A program made the translations under genes and the position numbers. DNA of 64,000 nucleotides from UKL13-2 sp044229235 (GTDB lineage Bacteria; Pseudomonadota; Gammaproteobacteria; Burkholderiales; Usitatibacteraceae): the NCBI GenBank assembly GCA_044229235.1, contig JBGATH010000009.1, forward strand, positions 55,584 through 119,583, in the 5' to 3' direction. The first letter of the stretch is position 1; each line of letters starts with the position of its first letter. Below the pieces are notes generated by a model, which saw only the letters and a program-made list of their open reading frames with translations, was not told where the DNA came from and did not search any database. Shown here one piece after another: positions 55,501 through 63,820 of the stretch.

Positions 55501-56171
55501 AGACTCGTGTCCAGTGCGGAGGTATTGTAGTAATACTCAAACAGGGCCGGGTTCTCGGCGGCGATGGTGGTGATGATCCCGGTGCCGGCGGCAACTTTGC
55601 GGATGCGGTGGTTGATGCGGTCGGAAACGTAAACGTTGTCCATGTCGTCGACGGCAAGACCGGATGGTTCGAACAGCGCCGCGCTAGTGGCCGGGCCGCC
55701 ATCGCCGGAAAAGCCGATGGCGCCGCTGCCCGCAAACGCGCTGATGATGCCGGTCACGGCATCGATGCGCCGAACCACGTTGCCGACCTGGTCCGATACG
55801 TAGATGTTGCCGCTTGAATCCAGCGCGATGCCTTCCGGCCGCCCCACGCTGGCCAGCAGGGCGGGACCGCCATTGCCTGTTGACGCAAAGGTGCCGTTGC
55901 CGGCGACGGTGGTGATCGAGCCGGTGACCGCGTCCACGCGCCGGATCCGGTTTTGGCCCGCATCGGCAATGAACAGGTTGCCGGCGCTATCGTAGGCAAG
56001 CCCCAGGTTTGCCGCGACTGGCGCGTTGACTGCCGGACCGCCGCTCCCCGCGCCACCCCCGGCAAGGGTGGTGATGGTTTGCGCGCTCGCAGGCTGCAGC
56101 AGAGCCAGCCCAACCAGCAGTAGCGCGGTGGCGCGCCCTACGAAGACGCGGAGAAACGTATTCAATTTCAT
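52575..56171 (-). CDS. Giant NHL-repeat surface protein with dockerin-like C-terminus
   Basis: A 1198-residue secreted protein (signal MKLNTFLRVFVGRATALLLV to ASAQ). About ten NHL repeats (about 35-700) share the pattern FAGDGGPASAA..., G.A.DAAGNL.IAD...N.RVR.VD, forming beta propellers. An Ig-like module (about 720-790), an anchor-type domain with PAGSQYYKYGPT (about 840-990) and a repeat with CGGTLVGGIFTTNA follow. The last about 60 residues carry two dockerin-type calcium loops (DVNGSRSVNASD and DINTSGGIAATD). The ATG at 56171 starts the signal peptide. Function unknown, probably adhesion or a scaffold. Confidence 0.85.
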   Translation of the reverse strand: MKLNTFLRVFVGRATALLLVGLALLQPASAQTITTLAGGGAGSGGPAVNAPVAANLGLAYDSAGNLFIADAGQNRIRRVDAVTGSITTVAGNGTFASTGNGGPALLASVGRPEGIALDSSGNIYVSDQVGNVVRRIDAVTGIISAFAGSGAIGFSGDGGPATSAALFEPSGLAVDDMDNVYVSDRINHRIRKVAAGTGIITTIAAENPALFEYYYNTSALDTSLGYVASLVWEPGGFLVFADAGWDLVRRINLAANSVGLVAGQTTTRSALDTGWQGAFPGLSDPQGVARNAAGELFIADSSNHRIRKYSGGILTTLAGNGAAGFAGDGGPASAALVNSPRGIAVDGAGNITFVDALNNRVRRIDALTGNISTIAGSGTSGSCCDNGPASGANIVAPSGTAVDASGNLLIAESGGHAIRRVDAATQVITTVAGSGVPGFSGDGGVPAAASLNSPGAVAVDGSGNVYIADTGNHRVRRIDIATGKIDTFAGNGSAAFAGDGGPAASASLSNPGGLAFDAAGNLVIADTGNDRVRKVNRLSGIITTIAGDGTGGAIGGDPENGINPYSGDGPATGVGLYAPTTLAFDASFNLYLVDSGYSRVHKIDAVSGLLSTVAGDGATVSAGDGGLATAASFRNPFGIALDAAGNLYISDRGRNSSSSGGHNIRRVDALTGIITTFAGTGAPNFSGDGGPASAAQLNSPLGLTRDVAGNLLIADSSNDRIRVIAAPSPAAQTITFDAQSDRAAANSPFALIATASSGLPVTFTSLTPTICTVSGNTGTLVGIGVCTITASQPGNAGFNAAPVVSRSFNSRPTYTASSPAGGNISLTWLGGGSSCNLAGFQFINLTGNAASPPTVPVGVPFPHGLFIYTLNGCQPGGTVTFNIAYPSAFPAGSQYYKYGPTASNPTPHWYVLLGAVISGAQVVFSVTDGNVGDDDMTANGTVVDPGGVGTGDAFIVTVNTGAHGSVTPPGTQLVAAGSTASFNVAPANGYMANVSGSCGGTLVGGIFTTNAITAACTVDVAFTATGGTVLVGAWSRKTHAAAGTFNLPIDTTAAIGGALTVEPRHGGNGHLLVFQFNQTVTQTGTVTVTTAAGDPVAATTQAVADELQVTLPVGLNALRVNVAIAGLNGTYTQTVAAAFLVGDVNGSRSVNASDVIAIKSRAGQTANAGNFRFDINTSGGIAATDILATKARPLSALP

Positions 56172-56290
56172 TTGGCGTTGTCCATTGGCACTTATAGGCT
56201 TGAACGCATTCTGTGCGGAATCCTCGCCGCACAAGCGCGTTGCTGAACTTATGCGCTGAACCGCGTGAGGTTCGTTTGAGGCGCGTCAAC

Positions 56291-56325
56291 AAAACGCGGC
56301 AAATAGCGAAAACGCGGCAAATGGC
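56291..56325. repeat. Tandem 18-bp direct repeat upstream of the NHL gene
   Basis: Two copies of AAAACGCGGCAAAT(A/G)GC at 56291-56307 and 56309-56325 occur 120 bases before the NHL gene start, next to a perfect palindrome. They could bind a regulator of the NHL gene. Confidence 0.45.
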
Positions 56326-56326
56326 C

Positions 56327-56350
56327 TCGATGCATGTACCCATGCATCGA
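56327..56350. promoter_or_regulatory. Perfect palindrome upstream of the NHL gene
   Basis: TCGATGCATG, a 4-base spacer and CATGCATCGA form a perfect inverted repeat. It may be an operator or a hairpin. The 256-base gap 56172-56427 holds this and the direct repeat, and nothing else clear. Confidence 0.5.
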
Positions 56351-56427
56351 ATTTCCCGCTGGCGGGAGACCTTGTGATGTTTGGCGGGCGCAGCGATTTC
56401 GGGCCTGCGAACAGCGCTTGGGAGACG

Positions 56428-58005
56428 CTAGTGCTCGTGCCCCTCAAGACCCGCATTGAGCAGCGAGCGCGCCTCGAATATCACTTCCGATGCGGTCAGG
56501 CCGTGCGGCGCCATGCCGTGTTCGATGCAGGCGTCCGCCGCGGCTCCGTGCAGGTACACGCCAAGGCAGGCGGCGTCGAGCGCGTTCAGGCCCTGCGCCA
56601 GCAGGGCGCCGATCATGCCCGAGAGCGCATCACCCATTCCCCCGGAAGCCATGCCGGGATTGCCGGAACTGTTGATGAAGTAACGGCCATCAGCAGCGGC
56701 GATCACCGTGCCGGATCCCTTGAGTACCACCACGGCATTGAAGCGCTGCGCGAGCGTCAGGGCGGCAGACACCCGGTCGGCCTGCAATTCGCTGGCGGGC
56801 ACATTGAGCAGGCGGGCCGCTTCGCCAGGATGGGGTGTCAACACCAAACGCAAGCATTGGCGCGGTTCTTCAGGCATTTGTGCCCCGGAAGCCGCGCCAG
56901 TGCTGGACTTTGGCATGTCTTGCGTGAGCAAGGCGGCCAGGCTGGGCGTGGTGGCGATGAGGTTCAGGGCATCGGCATCGAGCACCATCGGCAGGCCGCG
57001 GGTGAGGGCTGCCGACACCAGCCGCGGCGCCGCACGCTCGGTGCCGAGCCCCATGCCGATGGCAATCGCGGTGATGGCCTCGTCGTTGATCAGGTCTTCG
57101 GCGCGACGCACCATCACTTCAGGATTCAGCGGGTCGAAGGTCGGCATGTCCTTGGCGGCGATGCCCAGGTACACCTTGCCCGGGCCCATGAACAGAGCCG
57201 CGCGCGCGGCCAGCACGGCGGCACCGATCATGCCGTCGGTACCGCCGATAATGCCGACGTTGCCGTAGCTGCCCTTGTGCGACTGATGGCGTCGCAGCGG
57301 AATCAGGTCGCGCACGGTTTCCACCGTGAGCAGCCGCCCGGCGGTCTCCGGCAAATGGGCGCCCAGTGTTTCCAGGAAAACTTCTCCCGCGTGATCGCGC
57401 CCGTCGGCCGTGAACAGGCCGGCCTTCAAGCCAAGGAATGTCACGGTTCGATCGGCCTCGATGGTGTCGCCGAGCGCAAGACCCGTGTCGGACGCGAGGC
57501 CGCTGGGCACATCTATGGCCAGCACCGGCGTGCCTTGGGTGCGGCGCAGGGTGTTGGCGGCGACGATGGCGTTGGCGAAGGCACCGGTAGGCGGCCGGGT
57601 GAGGCCGATGCCGAACAGGCCATCGATAATCAGGTCGCACTCGACGTTTCGCGGCAGGTCCTTGCGAATCTCTCCCTTGGCCTTGATGAACGCGGCGTGC
57701 GCCGCCGTGGCCGCCGGCTCGGTGAATTGTTGTTCGCCCAGCGTGATGACGGTGACGTGATGCCCGGCTTTCTTGAGCGCGACCGCCGCCACCCAGGCGT
57801 CGCCGCCATTGTTGCCGGGACCGGCCAGCACCAGCACGCCGGCCGCCTTTTTTTTCTTCAGCAGGGTTGCGGCGTGCTTGGCCAGCGCCGTGCCGGCGCG
57901 CTGCATCAATGAAATCTTCGGATGCGCCAGCTGATGGGCGACCTCGACCTCGCGCAACTGCGCCGTGGTGTAAAGCGCAATGGCGGGATTGGCTTTGGAT
58001 GTCAT
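56428..58005 (-). CDS. nnr: Bifunctional NAD(P)H-hydrate epimerase/dehydratase
   Basis: The 525-residue protein repairs damaged NAD(P)H. The N-terminal NnrE epimerase domain (about 1-230) has VLAGPGNNGGDAWVAAVAL. The C-terminal NnrD dehydratase (about 240-525) has LTPHPGEAARLL and GNPGMASGGMGDALSGMIG. Residues about 366-387 (around PKSSTGAASGAQMPEE) are encoded by a complete family 1 repeat in frame, just before the LTPHPGE motif, and are missing from usual relatives as far as I can recall. It overlaps nadB by 4 bases. Confidence 0.93.
   Translation of the reverse strand: MTSKANPAIALYTTAQLREVEVAHQLAHPKISLMQRAGTALAKHAATLLKKKKAAGVLVLAGPGNNGGDAWVAAVALKKAGHHVTVITLGEQQFTEPAATAAHAAFIKAKGEIRKDLPRNVECDLIIDGLFGIGLTRPPTGAFANAIVAANTLRRTQGTPVLAIDVPSGLASDTGLALGDTIEADRTVTFLGLKAGLFTADGRDHAGEVFLETLGAHLPETAGRLLTVETVRDLIPLRRHQSHKGSYGNVGIIGGTDGMIGAAVLAARAALFMGPGKVYLGIAAKDMPTFDPLNPEVMVRRAEDLINDEAITAIAIGMGLGTERAAPRLVSAALTRGLPMVLDADALNLIATTPSLAALLTQDMPKSSTGAASGAQMPEEPRQCLRLVLTPHPGEAARLLNVPASELQADRVSAALTLAQRFNAVVVLKGSGTVIAAADGRYFINSSGNPGMASGGMGDALSGMIGALLAQGLNALDAACLGVYLHGAAADACIEHGMAPHGLTASEVIFEARSLLNAGLEGHEH
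56846..56911 (-). repeat. Dispersed 66-bp repeat, family 1, copy E, inside nnr
   Basis: On the minus strand, arms CCAGCACTGGCGCGGCTTCC and GAACCGCGCCAATGC resemble copy D at every scale. It is exactly 66 bases (22 codons), has no stop in the reading frame of nnr and is therefore translated. Copies D and E agree at most positions of the left arm. Confidence 0.9.
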
Positions 58006-59579
58006 GGGGTCAGTACCGTGTCCTTGGCCACGTCGGCAGTGTCGGGGTAATCGAGGCTGTAGTGCAGGCCGCGGCTTTCCTTGCGCGCCATCGCGCAGCG
58101 CACGATCAGTTCTGCCGTCTGCAGCAGGTTGCGCAGCTCGATCAGGTCGTTGGAAATACGGAAGTTGGCGTAGTACTCCTGCACTTCACTGTTGAGCAGC
58201 TCGATGCGATGCAGCGCGCGCGCCAGGCGTTTGTCGGTGCGGACAATGCCCACATAGTCCCACATGGCGCGCCGCAGCTCATCCCAGTTATGCGAAATGA
58301 TCACTTCCTCGTCGGCGTTGGTGACGCGGCTTTCGTCCCAGTCGGGCAGGGCGGGGATTTGCTGCGGCAGACGCGAACGCATGTCCTTCTCAACTGCTTC
58401 CGAAAATACCAGGCACTCCAGCAGGGAATTGCTGGCGAGCCGATTGGCACCGTGCAGGCCGGTGCAGGTGACCTCGCCGATGGCGTACAGCGCATCGACG
58501 TCGGTGCGGCCCTTCAGGTCAACCACCAGGCCGCCGCAGGTGTAGTGCGCCGCCGGCACCACCGGGATCGGGTCGCGGGTGATGTCGATGCCCAATGTCA
58601 GGCACTTTTCATGAATATTGGGGAAGTGTTCCTTGAGGAATTCGGGGCTCTTGTGGGAGATGTCGAGGTGCACGAAATCGATGCCGCGCTTCTTCATTTC
58701 GTAGTCGATGGCGCGGGCGACGATATCGCGCGGGGCCAGTTCGGCGCGCGGGTCGTGGCCGGGCATGAAGCGCTCGCCGGTGGCGGGAATTTTCAGCAGG
58801 CCGCCTTCGCCACGCACCGCCTCGGTGATGAGGTAGGACTTGGCGGCCGGGTGATAGAGGCAGGTCGGATGGAACTGGATGAATTCCATGTTGGCGACCC
58901 GGCAGCCGGCACGCCAGCCCATGGCCAGGCCGTCGCCGGTGGCCACGTCGGGGTTGCTGGTATAGAGGTAAACCTTGCCGGTGCCGCCGGTGGCGAGAAT
59001 GGTGGCGCCGGCGCCGATGGTCTCCACCTTGCCGCTGCGGTTATCGAGCACGTAGGCGCCGTAGCAGCGCACCGGGCCGGCTTCTCCCAATCGTCGCGAG
59101 GTGATCAAGTCCACGGCCAGGTGGTGTTCCAGCACCTCGACATTGGGATGCGATTTGAGTTGCTGCACCAGCGTTTTCTGCACGGCCCGGCCGGTGGCGT
59201 CGGCGGCGTGGACGATTCGGCGATGGCTGTGACCGCCCTCACGCGTCAGGTGCAGGCCGGCAGCGTCGTCGTGGTCGCGGGTGAAGGGCACGCCCTGTTC
59301 CACCAGCCATTCCACGGCGCGCCGACCGTTTTCCACCACCATCCGCACCGTGTCGTCGTGGCAAAGCCCGGCGCCGGCGACGTGGGTGTCGCGGATGTGG
59401 TTTTCCGGCGAATCGTCGGCACCCAGCACGGCGGCGATGCCGCCCTGGGCCCAGGCGCTGGCGGCGTCGAGCAGCTCCTGCTTGGTCAGCAGGGCCACAC
59501 GGCTGGTCTGTGCCAGGCGCAGGGCCAGGGACATGCCGGCCAGCCCGCTGCCGATGATCAGGGCGTCATAGTGCTTCAT
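58002..59579 (-). CDS. nadB: L-aspartate oxidase
   Basis: A 525-residue FAD enzyme of the first NAD biosynthesis step (aspartate to iminoaspartate). It begins MKHYDALIIGSGLAGMSLAL with the FAD motif, has SAWAQGGIAAVLG and the active-site HPTCLYHP region, and the C-terminal helical domain follows. It shares an operon with the NAD(P)H repair gene, a sensible pairing. Confidence 0.95.
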   Translation of the reverse strand: MKHYDALIIGSGLAGMSLALRLAQTSRVALLTKQELLDAASAWAQGGIAAVLGADDSPENHIRDTHVAGAGLCHDDTVRMVVENGRRAVEWLVEQGVPFTRDHDDAAGLHLTREGGHSHRRIVHAADATGRAVQKTLVQQLKSHPNVEVLEHHLAVDLITSRRLGEAGPVRCYGAYVLDNRSGKVETIGAGATILATGGTGKVYLYTSNPDVATGDGLAMGWRAGCRVANMEFIQFHPTCLYHPAAKSYLITEAVRGEGGLLKIPATGERFMPGHDPRAELAPRDIVARAIDYEMKKRGIDFVHLDISHKSPEFLKEHFPNIHEKCLTLGIDITRDPIPVVPAAHYTCGGLVVDLKGRTDVDALYAIGEVTCTGLHGANRLASNSLLECLVFSEAVEKDMRSRLPQQIPALPDWDESRVTNADEEVIISHNWDELRRAMWDYVGIVRTDKRLARALHRIELLNSEVQEYYANFRISNDLIELRNLLQTAELIVRCAMARKESRGLHYSLDYPDTADVAKDTVLTP

Positions 59580-59641
59580 GGGCTTTCTCGTGGCGGAATT
59601 GTCGCGGGGCTTGAAAGTGGACGGCGCATGAACAAGCTAAT

Positions 59642-59668
59642 GAACTTCTGTGACAAAAGCCGGTCTGT
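59642..59668 (+). promoter_or_regulatory. Predicted sigma-E promoter of rpoE
   Basis: GAACTT (59642-59647), a 16-base spacer and TCTGT (59664-59668) match the sigma-E consensus (GAACTT-N16-TCTGA) in all but one base. It lies 240 bases before the rpoE ATG and would give positive autoregulation. No other clear feature fills the 328-base gap; a TATAAT at 59784-59789 lacks a -35 partner. Confidence 0.75.
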
Positions 59669-59907
59669 ACCGGTGGATTCAACAATGCTTGTCACATCAA
59701 CGATTTGCGCTCGTCGCGCCTGATTTCGAAGCAAACCGACAGCGATTGATTCAAGGGGAAAAAGTGATGGCTGAACTGACGTTTATAATACCCGACGTAT
59801 CTGGGCTCCACGGCACGCGAACCTCGCGTCCGGCAGCGCAAGAGAAACCGGTCGGGACCAAAGCCGCTGCTGCCACGCGCGGGTCGGACCAGCAGGGACG
59901 CGCGTTG

Positions 59908-60507
59908 ATGAGCGATCGCGAAGTCGATCAGCAGTTGGTGGAACGGGCACAGGCAGGCGACAAGCGCGCCTTCGAGCTGCTCGTTATCAAATATCAGCGC
60001 AAGGTTGAACGTTTGTTGTCGCGCCTCATTCGCGACCAGGCCGAAATCGAGGATGTTTCCCAAGAAGCCTTCATCAAGGCCTACCGCGCGCTGGCCAATT
60101 TCCGCGGCGACAGCGCCTTTTACACCTGGCTTTATCGCATCGCGGTCAATACCGCCAAGAACTACCTGATGACGCAGGGGCGCCGGGCGCCGACCTCGAC
60201 CGAATTCGACGCCGAGGAGGCTGAAGGCTTCGAAGATGCATCCGGGCTGCGCGATATCGCCACGCCTGATGCACAATTGATGTCCAAGCAAATTGCACAG
60301 ATCGTCAATGACACGATCGACAAGCTGCCCGAGGAGTTACGCACCGCCATCACGCTGCGTGAGATCGACGGCCTGTCGTATGAAGAGATTGCACAAATCA
60401 TGGATTGCCCGATCGGCACGGTGCGTTCACGCATTTTCCGTGCGCGTGAAGCGGTGGCGGAGCAGCTGCGCCCGCAGATGGGCACATCCAGTGACAAGCG
60501 CTGGTAA
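59908..60507 (+). CDS. rpoE: RNA polymerase sigma-E factor (RpoE)
   Basis: A 199-residue ECF sigma factor. MSDREVDQQLVERAQAGDKRAF is the standard start, so ATG 59908 is chosen over the ATG at 59767 that gives a non-homologous extension. Region 2 has QEAFIKAYRALANFRGDSAFYTWLYRIAVN and region 4 has DGLSYEEIAQIMDCPIGTVRSRIFRAREA-like helices. It directs envelope-stress genes and its own operon. Confidence 0.96.
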   Translation: MSDREVDQQLVERAQAGDKRAFELLVIKYQRKVERLLSRLIRDQAEIEDVSQEAFIKAYRALANFRGDSAFYTWLYRIAVNTAKNYLMTQGRRAPTSTEFDAEEAEGFEDASGLRDIATPDAQLMSKQIAQIVNDTIDKLPEELRTAITLREIDGLSYEEIAQIMDCPIGTVRSRIFRAREAVAEQLRPQMGTSSDKRW

Positions 60508-60546
60508 CGAGGGAGCTTCACAAGAAGTATTGCGAGGGTTGAGAAC

Positions 60547-61113
60547 ATGAACGAGAAATTATCCGCACTCATGGATGGCGAGCTTTCCCGCGACGAAGCG
60601 CACAAGGTCATCAAGAACCTTGGCGGCGACGCGGCGCAACGCGAGGAATGGGATGCTTTGCACCTGATCGGCGCCTGCATGCGCGGCGAGGTGGCCGACA
60701 CCGATCTGAAATCCACGCGCTGTACCCGGGCGATCATGGCCCGGCTCGCGGAAGAGCCGACCGTGCTGGCGCCGGCTGCCTTGCGCCGCAATCCGGTCAC
60801 CGAACGCCGAACGCGCCTGGCCCTGGCCATGGCGGCATCGGTCGTGACCATCTCGGCCGTGGGAGTCGTGGCGCTGAAGCAGCAGCAGGGCGCGACCGTC
60901 GCGCCGGTGCAACTGGTGCAGCAGGTGGCGCCGGCGCCGGTTTCGACCATCGCCGGCAGCGCCGCGCAGCGCAAGGCAGCCGAGGTACGCGTCAACGATT
61001 ACCTGGTGGTGCATCGCCAGTACGCGAATCCGGGCGCCTTCCAGCCGGCCTCCATGAACCAGGGCGGCTTGCCCCGCGAAACGGATTCCGCACGTCAAGC
61101 GGCCGGACGCTGA
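60547..61113 (+). CDS. rseA: Anti-sigma-E factor RseA (MucA)
   Basis: A 188-residue membrane anti-sigma factor: N-terminal cytoplasmic domain MNEKLSALMDGELSRDEAHK that binds sigma-E, a membrane segment near 95-115 (ALAMAASVVTISAVGVVAL), and a periplasmic tail ending in Ala/Gly-rich sequence. Cleaved on envelope stress. Gap to rpoE is 39 bases. Confidence 0.94.
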   Translation: MNEKLSALMDGELSRDEAHKVIKNLGGDAAQREEWDALHLIGACMRGEVADTDLKSTRCTRAIMARLAEEPTVLAPAALRRNPVTERRTRLALAMAASVVTISAVGVVALKQQQGATVAPVQLVQQVAPAPVSTIAGSAAQRKAAEVRVNDYLVVHRQYANPGAFQPASMNQGGLPRETDSARQAAGR

Positions 61114-61173
61114 CTTCACCGATAATTTCCTCCACCCAAATCTGACAATCGGTATTTACCCTTTTCCCGCTGC

Positions 61174-62274
61174 ATGAAGTCGTACCATTCCTCTCGCCGT
61201 AATCCCGAGTCCATGCCATTGTTGCGCGACGCCGTTGCGGCGCGACTGGCCCGCACCGCTTTCCCGCTGCTGTTGGCCGGCACCAGTCTCGGCGCCGCGG
61301 CCCAGGGGCTTGCCAATCCCGGCGCCAATCCATCCGCAACCCCGCCGCACTTGCTGAGCTATTTCGGCCCACCGCAGGCCGAGCTGGCGCTGGAGTGGCT
61401 GGACCGCATCGGCAAATCGGCACGCGAGCTGCCCTATACCGGCGTGTTTGTTCACCAGACCGCGGACAAATCCAGCACCTCGCGGGTGACGCACCTGGTC
61501 GATAAGGCCGGCGTCGAACACGAAAAAGTCGAATCACTCGACGGGCCGGTGACCGAAATCATCCGCCGCGATGACGAGATGATCTGCTATCAGCCGGAGT
61601 CGAAAACGGTGCGGGTGGACCGTCGCGCCACCGGGCGGTTTTTCCCGGCACTGATCACCCGGCCGGCCAAGGAAATCGGCGAGAACTATCGCGTCAAGCT
61701 GGGCCAGATCGAACGTGTTGCCGGCTTTGACTGCCAGTGGGTCATCCTCGAGCCCAAGGACGCCATGCGCTACATGCAAAAATTGTGCGCCGAGATGGGC
61801 ACCGGGCTGCTGCTGCGCGCCAAGCTGTTCAACGACCGCAACCAGTTGGTGGAGCAGTTCATGTTCACCCAGCTCGACGTCACCCGCAGCGTGGCGCGGC
61901 AGTCAATGAAATCGCGCTTCGAGCAGGCGACCGGCTGGCTGAAGGAATTCGCCGTCAAGTCCAAGAAGGACAGCGAGACCGGCTGGCAGGTGGCGAGCCT
62001 GCCGGCGGGATTCCGCAAGGTGATGGAAATGTCGCGCAACCTGGTCGGCCGGCCGGCACCGGTTTCGCACCTTGTATTTTCGGACGGCGCCTCAAACGTT
62101 TCGGTGTTTGTTGAAAATTCGCCGATGCCCCCCAATACCATTTCGGCAGTCGCCGCCGAGGAGGGGCCAACCTCCTTTGCGATGCGCGCCGTGAACGATA
62201 CGCAGGTGACGGTGATGGGCGAAGTGCCCCTTGCCGCGGTACAGGCGATTGCCGACGGCGTGCGTCGGCGCTAG
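61174..62274 (+). CDS. rseB: Sigma-E regulatory protein RseB (MucB)
   Basis: A 366-residue periplasmic protein that protects RseA from cleavage. Signal region about 1-45; LolA-like domain (about 60-250) with LEWLDRIGKSARELPYTGVF; C-terminal domain with VSVFVENSPMP and RAVNDTQVTVMGEVPLAAV. An alternative start at 61213 is possible. Confidence 0.93.
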   Translation: MKSYHSSRRNPESMPLLRDAVAARLARTAFPLLLAGTSLGAAAQGLANPGANPSATPPHLLSYFGPPQAELALEWLDRIGKSARELPYTGVFVHQTADKSSTSRVTHLVDKAGVEHEKVESLDGPVTEIIRRDDEMICYQPESKTVRVDRRATGRFFPALITRPAKEIGENYRVKLGQIERVAGFDCQWVILEPKDAMRYMQKLCAEMGTGLLLRAKLFNDRNQLVEQFMFTQLDVTRSVARQSMKSRFEQATGWLKEFAVKSKKDSETGWQVASLPAGFRKVMEMSRNLVGRPAPVSHLVFSDGASNVSVFVENSPMPPNTISAVAAEEGPTSFAMRAVNDTQVTVMGEVPLAAVQAIADGVRRR

Positions 62275-62294
62275 CGAAATGAAGTGATGGCTGG

Positions 62295-62328
62295 AGCATG
62301 CGCCGGGAGCTTCCCGGCGTGCTTTTTT
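62295..62328 (+). terminator. Attenuator/terminator between rseB and degP
   Basis: A GC-rich hairpin with arms near AGCATGCGCCGGGA and TCCCGGCGTGCT (one small bulge) is followed by TTTTTT (62323-62328). It would cut readthrough from rseB so that degP also needs its own transcription, or tune their ratio. Confidence 0.7.
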
Positions 62329-62343
62329 GTAACTGGAGAAACT

Positions 62344-63816
62344 ATGTCAAATCGTAACAACACTGCTCACGCTTACCTGCGTGCATTCCTTCTCGCGGTG
62401 GGCGCCACGTTCTTTGCAATGGGCGCGCACAGCCAGTCTTCCGCCAAAGAGTTGCCGGACTTTGCCGACCTGGTCGAGAAACACGGCCCCACCGTGGTGA
62501 ACGTCTCTACCAAGGGGCGGCCTGCCAAGGTGGATGAAAGCGACATTCCCGAATTTTTCCGCCGCTTCCTGCCGCCGGAGGCCACGCCGCGGCCCAACCC
62601 GAACACACCGCGCCGCACGCCGCGCAACCAGCGCGACGATGAGCCGCCGTTGCGCGACCTGGGGCAGGGTTCGGGCTTCATCATTTCTGCCGATGGCTAC
62701 GTGATCACCAATCATCACGTCGTCGACAAGGCCGAAGAAGTAACCGTCACGCTGACCGACAAGCGCGAATTCAAGGCCAAGGTGGTGGGCTCGGATGAAC
62801 GCACCGACATCGCCGTGCTGAAGATCGATGCCACCGGCCTGCCAAAAGCCAATGCCGGGGACTCGGACAAGCTGCGCGTGGGCGAATGGGTGCTGGCCAT
62901 CGGCTCACCGTTCGGCTTTGAAAACACCGTGACCGCGGGCATCGTCAGCGCCAAGCAACGTGAAAACCGCGAGGCGCTTACACCCTTCATTCAGACCGAT
63001 GCCGCCGTAAACCCCGGCAACTCGGGTGGTCCCTTGTTCAACCTGCGCGGCGAAGTGGTCGGCGTGAATTCGCAAATCTTCTCCGGCAACGGCGGCTACC
63101 TGGGCATCTCGTTCGCGATCCCGATCAACATCGCCATGTCCACCGCCAACCAGATCATCAAGAACGGCAAGATCAATCGTGGCCGCATCGCCGTGCAGAT
63201 CACCGCCGTGAGCAAGGACCTGGCCGAATCGCTGGGCCTGCCCAATGACAAGGGCGCGGTCATCATGGACGTGGAAAAGGATGGTCCGGCCGACAAGGCA
63301 GGGCTGGTGGGCCAGGACATCATCCAGAAGATCAACGGCAAGGTGATGGACTCCAACTCCGATGTGGTGCGCACCATCGCCAACATGGCGCCGGGCACCA
63401 AGGCCACGCTGACCATCTGGCGCAAGGGTGCGGTCAAGGACGTGGTGGTTACCGTCGGCGAGATGCCCTCCGAAAACAAGCCGGTGAAACTTACCAGCAA
63501 GCTCAACGAAAAGAAGGAAAAGCAGAAGGAAGCCAAGCCGAACCGCATCGGCCTGGTGACCGTCGACCTGAATGGCGACGATCGCAAGGAACTGAAGGTC
63601 GAGGGCGGCGTGCTGGTGGCCGATGTCGAGGGCATCGCCGCGCGCGCCGGCATCCAGGAAGGCGATGTCATCCTGGCGGTCAACACGGTCGATGTGAAGA
63701 CGGTGCTGCAGTTCAACGACCTGGTGGCCAAGCACGACGCCAAGCGCCCACTCGCCCTGCTGATCCGGCGCGGCGGCCAGACGCGCTACCTGACGCTGCG
63801 TATCGACGCCAAGTAG
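62344..63816 (+). CDS. degP: Periplasmic serine endoprotease DegP (MucD)
   Basis: A 490-residue protease/chaperone with a signal peptide (ending AMGAHSQSS) and a trypsin-like domain. The likely catalytic triad is His125 (TNHHVVDK), Asp155 (ERTDIAVLK) and Ser227 (PGNSGGP). Two PDZ domains follow (about 295-380 and 405-490). It degrades misfolded envelope proteins. ATG 62344 gives the signal peptide; the longer frame does not. Last complete gene of the sigma-E operon. Confidence 0.96.
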   Translation: MSNRNNTAHAYLRAFLLAVGATFFAMGAHSQSSAKELPDFADLVEKHGPTVVNVSTKGRPAKVDESDIPEFFRRFLPPEATPRPNPNTPRRTPRNQRDDEPPLRDLGQGSGFIISADGYVITNHHVVDKAEEVTVTLTDKREFKAKVVGSDERTDIAVLKIDATGLPKANAGDSDKLRVGEWVLAIGSPFGFENTVTAGIVSAKQRENREALTPFIQTDAAVNPGNSGGPLFNLRGEVVGVNSQIFSGNGGYLGISFAIPINIAMSTANQIIKNGKINRGRIAVQITAVSKDLAESLGLPNDKGAVIMDVEKDGPADKAGLVGQDIIQKINGKVMDSNSDVVRTIANMAPGTKATLTIWRKGAVKDVVVTVGEMPSENKPVKLTSKLNEKKEKQKEAKPNRIGLVTVDLNGDDRKELKVEGGVLVADVEGIAARAGIQEGDVILAVNTVDVKTVLQFNDLVAKHDAKRPLALLIRRGGQTRYLTLRIDAK

Positions 63817-63820
63817 GCAC

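Noticed and set aside
52900..56150. Tandem DNA repeat array in the NHL gene
   Set aside because: The periodicity is at protein level (NHL repeats) and the DNA of the units is diverged.
59767..59907. Earlier start of rpoE giving a 47-residue N-terminal extension
   Set aside because: The extension lacks sigma-factor character and the standard start MSDREVDQQL with a nearby ribosome site is at 59908.
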